This document shows, piece by piece, positions 15,862-21,901 of a stretch of DNA of 25,116 bases; positions within the stretch are counted from its first letter, which is position 1; every line of letters starts with the position of its first letter. The position numbers were made by a program, and so were the translations under genes. The DNA lies in assembly GCA_003537575.1 (NCBI GenBank), contig DPRS01000010.1, positions 1-25,116 on the forward strand. Direction: 5' to 3'. Below the pieces are notes generated by a model, which saw nothing but the letters and a program-made list of their open reading frames with translations, had not been told where the DNA came from and searched no databases. The stretch is from Oxalobacteraceae bacterium. Its GTDB lineage: Bacteria > Pseudomonadota > Gammaproteobacteria > Burkholderiales > Burkholderiaceae_D.

Positions 15862-17394
15862 TCAGGCAGCAGCCTTCAGGCTGGTTACTTCTACTTCGGG
15901 CAGCATGCTGCCGGTCTGCTGGAGACGCACATGCCAGGACAGCGCCTTTTCCAGGACATGCGGGGTCTGGCCGCCGCGCTGGGTGGCTTCGGCAACATAG
16001 TCCTTGAGCATCTGGCGGTACGGCTCAGCCACGCAATTGTTGATGATGACTTGCGCCCGTTCGCGCGGCGCCAGGCCGCGCAGGTCGGCCAGGCCGACTT
16101 CGGTGACCAGGATATCGACGTCCTGTCCGGCATGGTCGGTATGCGCGACCATCGGCACGATGCTGGAAATCTTGCCGCCCTTGGCCACCGACTTGGTAGC
16201 GAACACCGACAGGTAGGCATTGCGGGAGAAATCGCCCGAACCGCCAATGCCGTTCATCATGTTGGAGCCCATCACATGGGTGGAATTGACGTTACCGTAG
16301 ATATCGGCTTCCAGCGCCGTGTTGACCGTGATGATGCCCAGGCGGCGGATGATTTCCGGATAATTGCTGATTTCCTGCGGGCGCAGGACCAGGCGGTCCT
16401 TGTATTTCGAAAAATTGCTGAACACTTCACTCGCCTTGCGCGGCGACAGCGTAATCGACGAACCCGAAGCGAAATCCATCTTGCCGGCGTCCATGAGCTC
16501 GAAGGTGGAATCCTGCAGCACTTCCGAATACATGGTCAGGTGCTTGAAGGGGCTATCGATCAGGCCCGACATCACGGCGTTGGCGATAGTGCCGATGCCG
16601 GCCTGCAAAGGCATCAGGCTTTCCGTCAGGCGGCCGGCCTTGACTTCGTTTTCGAAGAATTTCACCAGGTTCGCGGCGATGGCAGCGGTTTCCTGGTCCG
16701 GCGGCAGGTTGGGCGAAGTGCTGTCAGGCTGATTGGTGATGACAATGGCAACGATCTTTTCTACCGGGATCTGGATGGCGGGCGTGCCCACGCGGTCGGA
16801 CGGTTGGAGCACCGGCGCCGGTTCGCGCATCGGACGGCGCTTGGGGATGAAAATATCATGTACGCCTTCCAGCTCCAGCGAGTGGGCCAGGTTGATTTCG
16901 ACGATGACCTTGTTGGCAAGGATGGCAAAGCTGGCGCTGTTGCCGACCGAGGTCGTGGGGATGATGCCGCCGTCTTCATTGATGGCCACGGCTTCGATGA
17001 TTGCCACGTCAACCGGATCGATCTGACCGCTGCGCAGGAACTCGACGGTTTCCGACAGGTGCTGGTCGACGTACATCACTTCGCCGCGATTGATCGCCGC
17101 ACGCAGCGTCGGGTCGCCCTGGAAGGGCATGCGGCGCACCAGGGCACCGGCTTCGGTCAACTGGCGGTCGACATCGCCGCCCAGCGAAGCGCCGGTCAGC
17201 AAGGTGATTTTCAGGGGTTCGTGGCGGGCACGCTCGGCCAGCGCCAGGGGCACCACCTTGGCATCGCCGGCGCGGGTGAAGCCGCTCATGCCGACGGTCG
17301 TGCCGTCCTTGATCCAGGTTGCCGCAGTGGCAGCATCGGTAATCTTGTCGCGCAGGCGCGCGGAGCGAATTCTTTGTTCGAGATTATCTGACAT
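15862..17394 (-). CDS. Acetyl-CoA hydrolase / succinyl-CoA:acetate CoA-transferase family
   Basis: A 510-residue class I CoA-transferase. It most likely moves CoA between succinyl-CoA (or another acyl-CoA) and acetate, as in AarC, Cat1 and Ach1. Visible features are the N-terminal WIKDGTTVGMSGFTRAGDAK, the glycine-rich LQAGIGTIANAVMSGL (263-278), a probable catalytic Glu291 in MYSEVLQD, and GSNMMNGIGGSGDFSRNAYLS near the C-terminus. The ATG at 17394 has AGAGGA 8 bases upstream; earlier in-frame starts are not supported. It is transcribed divergently from the MarR gene, and a perfect inverted repeat lies at its predicted transcript start, so repression by that regulator is likely. Hydrolase versus transferase activity is not settled by sequence. 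Confidence 0.93.
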   Translation of the reverse strand: MSDNLEQRIRSARLRDKITDAATAATWIKDGTTVGMSGFTRAGDAKVVPLALAERARHEPLKITLLTGASLGGDVDRQLTEAGALVRRMPFQGDPTLRAAINRGEVMYVDQHLSETVEFLRSGQIDPVDVAIIEAVAINEDGGIIPTTSVGNSASFAILANKVIVEINLAHSLELEGVHDIFIPKRRPMREPAPVLQPSDRVGTPAIQIPVEKIVAIVITNQPDSTSPNLPPDQETAAIAANLVKFFENEVKAGRLTESLMPLQAGIGTIANAVMSGLIDSPFKHLTMYSEVLQDSTFELMDAGKMDFASGSSITLSPRKASEVFSNFSKYKDRLVLRPQEISNYPEIIRRLGIITVNTALEADIYGNVNSTHVMGSNMMNGIGGSGDFSRNAYLSVFATKSVAKGGKISSIVPMVAHTDHAGQDVDILVTEVGLADLRGLAPRERAQVIINNCVAEPYRQMLKDYVAEATQRGGQTPHVLEKALSWHVRLQQTGSMLPEVEVTSLKAAA

Positions 17395-17480
17395 ATTCGT
17401 ATCCTCTTGATCGTTCACAGGTGTGCTTATCCGGGCGTTTGTCGCCACGCTCTTTTCATTCCGCTTGGAAATTTTACTTC

Positions 17481-17538
17481 ACTCATATATTTCACTAATA
17501 TATGAGTAATATTAATCACTAATATCTTAACGAGTCAA
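17481..17538 (-). promoter_or_regulatory. CoA-transferase promoter with MarR-type operator
   Basis: On the minus strand TTGACT (17533-17538) and TAATAT (17509-17514), 18 bases apart, form a plausible promoter. Just downstream a perfect inverted repeat, ACTCATATAT (17481-17490) and ATATATGAGT (17498-17507) with a 7-base centre, covers the expected transcript start. The motif CACTAATAT recurs at 17493-17501 and 17517-17525, and TTCACTCATATAT / TTCACTAATATAT form a 13-base tandem repeat (17478-17503). This is a typical size and position for a MarR-family operator. Confidence 0.7.
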
Positions 17539-17542
17539 GCGG

Positions 17543-17548
17543 TATAAT
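17543..17548 (+). promoter_or_regulatory. -10 box of the marR-family gene
   Basis: A consensus TATAAT lies 46 bases before the ATG of the regulator. The -35 position (about 17520-17525) overlaps the second CACTAATAT repeat and matches the consensus poorly. Binding of the regulator there would allow autorepression or activation. Confidence 0.5.
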
Positions 17549-17593
17549 TACCCTGCCTCAATAATTTGACAATAATAATTTAAGGAGATCGAC

Positions 17594-18100
17594 ATGCCGC
17601 CCCGCATCACCTATCGCAATCTGCCGCAACTCTTGCTCAAGGCGCGCGACCGCCTCATGTCCAATTTCCGCCCCACGCTCAACCGTTTCGGCGTGACGGA
17701 ACAACAATGGCGCATCCTGCGCGCCCTCGATGAGTACGAGCAGCTCGAACCGCGGGAAATCTGCGAAATGTGCCAGATCCTGAGCCCCAGCATGGCTGGC
17801 GTGTTGGCGCGCATGGAAGACCTCGGCCTAATCCGGCGCAACCGCCTGCCGGAAGACCAGCGGCGCGTCATGGTACGGCTGGCGGACAAAGGCGACAAAC
17901 TGATCGCAGAAATCGCCCCGCTGATCGATGCGCGCTATCACGAGATGGAGCAAGCCTTCGGCAAGAAAGTGTTCGACGACTTGTTCAAGGCGCTGGAGAA
18001 TTTCATCGACGCGGACTTGCAATTGCCGGCGTCGGCAAAACAGCCGCCGGTGTTGGGCAGCGACACGGAAGTGACGCCCGCAAAGCGCCGCAAGGACTAG
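17594..18100 (+). CDS. MarR-family transcriptional regulator, HpaR-like
   Basis: A 168-residue winged-helix repressor. The core resembles HpaR, the homoprotocatechuate-operon repressor: LLLKARDRLMSNFRPTLNRFGVTEQQWRILRAL, then the helix-turn-helix LSPSMAGVLARMEDLGLIRR (about 62-81) and the wing EDQRRVMVRLADKG. A basic tail, AKRRKD, ends the protein. AAGGAG is 6 bases before the ATG at 17594. No homoprotocatechuate genes are here; the divergent CoA-transferase gene with its operator is the likely target, so the effector may be an acyl or aromatic acid or its CoA ester. Effector and target are inferred; the family is clear. Confidence 0.93.
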   Translation: MPPRITYRNLPQLLLKARDRLMSNFRPTLNRFGVTEQQWRILRALDEYEQLEPREICEMCQILSPSMAGVLARMEDLGLIRRNRLPEDQRRVMVRLADKGDKLIAEIAPLIDARYHEMEQAFGKKVFDDLFKALENFIDADLQLPASAKQPPVLGSDTEVTPAKRRKD

Positions 18101-18193
18101 CGAAATTTTTCAACAGACGCGGACGAACCTGCTGCCGCCCTCGCAGCGCCCAAACCCGCAAGTCAGGATTGCCGGACTGTCCGGCGCAGTCAC

Positions 18194-19303
18194 CTAGCCG
18201 CTGCCAAGATAGGCCTGGGCCAGGCGCTTCTGCAAGGCTCGCGCCTGGTGCAATGCATCTAGCAGGGCATGCCGTTCGCCTGCTTCGAGCCGGTTGGGAT
18301 CGATGTGGTTGTGCATGGCTTGACCGTGCGCCTCGCTGGCTTGCTGGCGTTTCAGGCGCAGCATCTCGATGAAGTGAAAAGCCTTTATCCACTTTTCTAC
18401 TTCGTCCTCTTGCAGCTGCCTTCCGTGCGCCGCCTGGCGCAGACGATCGGCGGTATTGCTGGCCCGGCTGCCGCAGGCCAGCGCAAAAACGCGCGCGGCA
18501 TCCACGAACAGCGTGGCCGCCCGCAGCTTGAGGTCGATGGTACCCGGGAATTCCCCGCCTTTCTCCAGCACGAAACCGCCCAGCAAGCCGAGCGGCGCAT
18601 CGCGCCGCAAGGCGTTTGCGCTCATCTGCAGCAAGAAGCGCGGGTTATCCGCAGCAATCACCGCCAGCCACGCCCCCAGCGAGCGCTCCAGTTCGCCATC
18701 CCCGTACAGCGCACGGAAATCAAAGAAAATGCTGGCATTCAGCAGCGCCTGCGTATCCCCCTCGATCATCCATTCGGAAAAGCGCGCGCTCCATTCGCGC
18801 TGGCTCAGGCAGCACTCCGGATTGCTTGCCATGATATTGCCGCGGCATAAGGTGAAGCCGCAATCAGCCAGCATCAGGTTGATGTGCAACGCCAGCGGCA
18901 GCAGGCGCTCGCGCTGCGCATCGGCATTGCCGCCATTCCTGAAAATGATGCCGTTATCCTGGTCGCTGGAAAAAGTCTGTTCCTGCCGCCCCTCGCTGCC
19001 GAGCGCGATCCAGCACCAGTCCGACGCATCCTCCCTCATGCCGGCGCAGACCACCTCGATCACCTGCTGCGTCAGCGCGTCATTGAGAGCCGAGATCATG
19101 CGGGTCAGGGAGTGCGCCGGCACATGGTCAAGCGCGCTCCGCTGCAAGGCGCGGATCGCGGCCGCCATTTTCTGCAAGGATGCGCCATCCCGCGCTTCGC
19201 CAAGACCACGGCGAACAGGCTCCAGCTCGCGGGAAAAAGCCTGGGCCGCTGCCGCGTCTGCGCCGAAGACAGCGGCAAAATCGAAATTGAATGTGTCCTG
19301 CAT
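18194..19303 (-). CDS. GlnD-like DUF294 nucleotidyltransferase
   Basis: A 369-residue cytosolic protein with the DUF294 nucleotidyltransferase fold followed by the DUF294_C substrate-binding-like domain. The catalytic signature is WIALGSEGRQEQTFSSDQDNG (about 98-118): the GS-G-R-E motif plus the metal-binding SDQDN aspartates, as in GlnD uridylyltransferases. The C-terminal part (about 230-365) is helical. Homologues are commonly preceded by cNMP-binding and CBS domains; this one has only a short N-terminal helical part, so it lacks those sensors. AGGAG and GGGAG lie just before the ATG at 19303. It is the last gene of the kinase/exonuclease operon, 25 bases after the exonuclease stop. The target protein or nucleotide is unknown. 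Confidence 0.88.
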   Translation of the reverse strand: MQDTFNFDFAAVFGADAAAAQAFSRELEPVRRGLGEARDGASLQKMAAAIRALQRSALDHVPAHSLTRMISALNDALTQQVIEVVCAGMREDASDWCWIALGSEGRQEQTFSSDQDNGIIFRNGGNADAQRERLLPLALHINLMLADCGFTLCRGNIMASNPECCLSQREWSARFSEWMIEGDTQALLNASIFFDFRALYGDGELERSLGAWLAVIAADNPRFLLQMSANALRRDAPLGLLGGFVLEKGGEFPGTIDLKLRAATLFVDAARVFALACGSRASNTADRLRQAAHGRQLQEDEVEKWIKAFHFIEMLRLKRQQASEAHGQAMHNHIDPNRLEAGERHALLDALHQARALQKRLAQAYLGSG

Positions 19304-19328
19304 GGCTCCCCGCTCCTACTTTGCCGGA

Positions 19329-21494
19329 TCAATAACGCAGGCGCGCATACCTGGTTTGCCGCTCCGCTTCACGCGCTTCGCCCAGGGTACGGATACCCAG
19401 GCCAGCCAGCAGCGGCAGCATCCGTAAAAAAACTTCGGCGGTCACCATGGCGTCGCCCAGCGCCGTATGCCTGCCGACGATCGCCACGCCGAGCCGCCCG
19501 GCGATTGCTTCGAGCGTGTGCTCGGCCTGATTGGGATGGATCACCTGTGACAGCAGCAAAGTGTCCAGCACCGGCTGGCGCAGGCGCACGCCGCTCTGTT
19601 CTTCCTGCATCTGCAGGAAGCGCAGATCAAACGCAGCATTGTGCGCGACCAGCACCGTGTCCTCGACAAATCGCTCGAACTGCGGCAAGACCTGTTCGGC
19701 GCGCGGCTGCCCTGCCAGCATCGCCTCGGTGATCCCATGGATCGTGACGGACTCTGCCGACAACGGACAGCGCGGCCGAATCAGGCAATCGAAAATCTCT
19801 TGCTGCAGCAAGCGTCCGTTGACGATGCGGACTGCGCCGATGGAAATGATCTCGTCGCCGGCCACCGGCTGCAAACCGGTGGTTTCGGTATCGAATACCG
19901 TATAGCTGAGCTGCGCCAGCGGCGTCTGCTCGAGAGCCATGTCCAGCCCCGCATGCTGGAACAGGTCGAAATCGTAGAACTCCGGGCGTCCCTGCACCCT
20001 GGGCGTGATTTCCAGCGAATGCGGCGGCACGCTCGCCGGCAGCAACAGCCAGTAGTGCGAGCGCGCGCCGGCCGCATCATAGCGATATACGGACTCGCCG
20101 CCATGGTGCGCCAGCACCGCGCTCAGACTATTGGCCTCAACGCCGCCGCCAGCCGGCAGCGGCGCCTGTTCCCAGTCACGCAGGGTATCCGCGCCCGGCG
20201 CCGCGCCTGCCCAGGAAATCTCTATCCGGGCAAGGCCCCCGGCACGCTGCATTCCGAGTTCCACCGAACTCACGCTCGCCTGGCCGACCAGGCGCCGGCA
20301 CCAGTCCGCCAGCGCCAGGCTCAAGCCATAGGCGTCGACCGCAAGCCATAGGTCGTTTTCACCGGTTCCGGCTTCACGCTCCGCTGATGCGAGCCGGACC
20401 TGCAGCACTGGCGAATCGATCCGCCGCTGCAGCAAGGCCAGCAAATCGGCAGCCCGCATTTCCTCGAATTCACGGCGCCGGTCGAGCGCGCCGCCATACT
20501 CTCCTTGGGCCCGATCGACCTGCTGCACCAACCGCTGCGACTCTTCATCAATGACCTCGATGAAGCGCACGCGCCGGTTACCGTCCATTTCGGGGTAGGC
20601 CTGCATGGTTTCCAGCGCCGCTCGCAGATTGGCCAACGCGGCGCGGGCATCCCGTGTCAGCGCCAGCAGCAAGGCATCGCGACTACTATCGGTTTCCACC
20701 TCGCGGGTGATGTCTTCCAGCACCAGCACGAAGCCATTCAGCCCCCCTGCCTCGTCCAGCACGGGCGCCATGCGCGCACGCACCAGTTCGCCGCCGGCCA
20801 GGCTGGCAACAAAGCGCGACGCCAATTCCATTTCCGCCGGAGCTGGTTCCGGCGCGCCGGCGCGCCGGCTTTCCTCCAGCTTGTGCAAACGGTGCTGTAT
20901 CTGCTCCAGGGCATGCACCACCAGCCCACGCTCGATCACGCCGAACAGCGAGCGTCCCAAGCCGAACGGCGCCGCGCCGGCTCCTCCCGGCTCGTCGCGG
21001 CTACGGTCAAGCAATTGCCGGGCGTGCTTGTTATAAAGCAGAATTCGCCCCTCCAGATTGCACACCAGCACGCCCACCGCGAGCTCCGCCATCAAGGCTG
21101 CCAGGCGGTTCTTTTCTTCCGCCAACGCGCGGCTGGCCTCGATTATCCGGGCCTGCCCCTGCTCGTGCAGCGCCTGATGGACGGCAGCAAGCTCGTTGAT
21201 CCTGCCGATAAGGCCGCGCACGTCCTGCGCCCCCTGCGGCGTCACCCGGTGCGCCGGGTTAGCAGCCAACAGTGCCAGTTCCTCGCGCAGGCGGGCCAGC
21301 GGCACCAGGTAGATCTCAAACAGTTTTCTGGCGCTTGCAGCCAGCGCCAGCAGCAGCATGAAAACCAGCGTCGCCAGCAGCACGCCGCGCAACTCCGCTT
21401 CCAGCGCGCTGCGGGCAAGCAGCCAGACTGCCGCGATCACGACCAGTTGCAACGCTGCCAGTGCGACTACCGTCATGGTCAGGCGTCGTTTCAT
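19329..21494 (-). CDS. Membrane-anchored PAS / degenerate kinase / DEDDh exonuclease fusion
   Basis: A 721-residue fusion. Two transmembrane helices (about 5-28 and 36-56) are followed by a HAMP-like linker, a PAS region (about 130-262), a histidine-kinase-like core (about 268-485) and a DnaQ-type 3'-5' exonuclease domain (about 528-700). The exonuclease residues are all visible: FDTETTG (Asp535, Glu537), HNAAFDLRF (Asp623) and HTALGDA (His676, Asp681). The kinase part looks dead: where SHELRTPL is expected it reads TRDARAAL, without the phospho-accepting histidine, and the ATP-binding N-box lacks its asparagine. The ATG at 21494 has GGTGGAG upstream; an alternative ATG at 21512 adds six residues. 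It may act on nucleic acid or nucleotides near the membrane under sensor control; this is inference. Confidence 0.87.
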   Translation of the reverse strand: MKRRLTMTVVALAALQLVVIAAVWLLARSALEAELRGVLLATLVFMLLLALAASARKLFEIYLVPLARLREELALLAANPAHRVTPQGAQDVRGLIGRINELAAVHQALHEQGQARIIEASRALAEEKNRLAALMAELAVGVLVCNLEGRILLYNKHARQLLDRSRDEPGGAGAAPFGLGRSLFGVIERGLVVHALEQIQHRLHKLEESRRAGAPEPAPAEMELASRFVASLAGGELVRARMAPVLDEAGGLNGFVLVLEDITREVETDSSRDALLLALTRDARAALANLRAALETMQAYPEMDGNRRVRFIEVIDEESQRLVQQVDRAQGEYGGALDRRREFEEMRAADLLALLQRRIDSPVLQVRLASAEREAGTGENDLWLAVDAYGLSLALADWCRRLVGQASVSSVELGMQRAGGLARIEISWAGAAPGADTLRDWEQAPLPAGGGVEANSLSAVLAHHGGESVYRYDAAGARSHYWLLLPASVPPHSLEITPRVQGRPEFYDFDLFQHAGLDMALEQTPLAQLSYTVFDTETTGLQPVAGDEIISIGAVRIVNGRLLQQEIFDCLIRPRCPLSAESVTIHGITEAMLAGQPRAEQVLPQFERFVEDTVLVAHNAAFDLRFLQMQEEQSGVRLRQPVLDTLLLSQVIHPNQAEHTLEAIAGRLGVAIVGRHTALGDAMVTAEVFLRMLPLLAGLGIRTLGEAREAERQTRYARLRY

Positions 21495-21527
21495 GTCATC
21501 TCCACCGCGCATCGTCTCTTGCCTGAT

Positions 21528-21896
21528 TTATGACGCCAGCAGCCGTGCCACCTGTCTGACCAGATCGCGCGTCGAAAACGGCTTTGTGACATAGGCATCA
21601 GCGCCCAGCGCCAGCCCCTTGCTGACTTCCGATTCGCGCCCCTTGGCCGACAACATCATCACTTTCACGCGATCCCAGGCACTGTTATCGCGGATCTTCT
21701 GGCAAAGCTCGAAGCCGTTTATCTGCGGCAGCATGACGTCCAACAGAACCAGGTCGGGCTGGAAATTTTCCATTTTTTCCAGCGCCTCGGCGCCGTTGCT
21801 CGCGATGGCAACCTCGTAGCCGCTTTGCAGCATCAGGAATTCCAGTGACAAGACGATATTCGGCTCATCATCAACGATCAGTATCTTGCTGCTCAT
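21528..21896 (-). CDS. Single-domain response regulator (CheY-like)
   Basis: A 122-residue receiver domain with no output domain. The acidic pair is Asp9-Asp10 (ILIVDDEP), the phospho-accepting residue is Asp53 (DLVLLDVMLP), the switch Ser83 is in MMLSAKG, and Lys105 is in YVTKPF. It lies directly after the symporter-kinase gene, whose receiver partner it must be, and before the exonuclease fusion. AGAGGA is 9 bases before the ATG at 21896; an ATG at 21905 overlaps the kinase stop but is too close to that ribosome site. In the related CrbS/CrbR systems the regulator carries a DNA-binding domain; here it does not, so its signal must pass by protein contact. Confidence 0.93.
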   Translation of the reverse strand: MSSKILIVDDEPNIVLSLEFLMLQSGYEVAIASNGAEALEKMENFQPDLVLLDVMLPQINGFELCQKIRDNSAWDRVKVMMLSAKGRESEVSKGLALGADAYVTKPFSTRDLVRQVARLLAS

Positions 21897-21901
21897 GAAT
21901 T

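Noticed and set aside
15853..17391. Long plus-strand open frame opposite the CoA-transferase gene
   Set aside because: Antisense shadow of a well-conserved enzyme; no ribosome site, no family features, and it would run through the bidirectional terminator context.
17566..17571. TTGACA as a -35 box for the MarR gene
   Set aside because: It lies only 22 bases before the start codon, so no -10 and transcript start could fit before the ribosome site.
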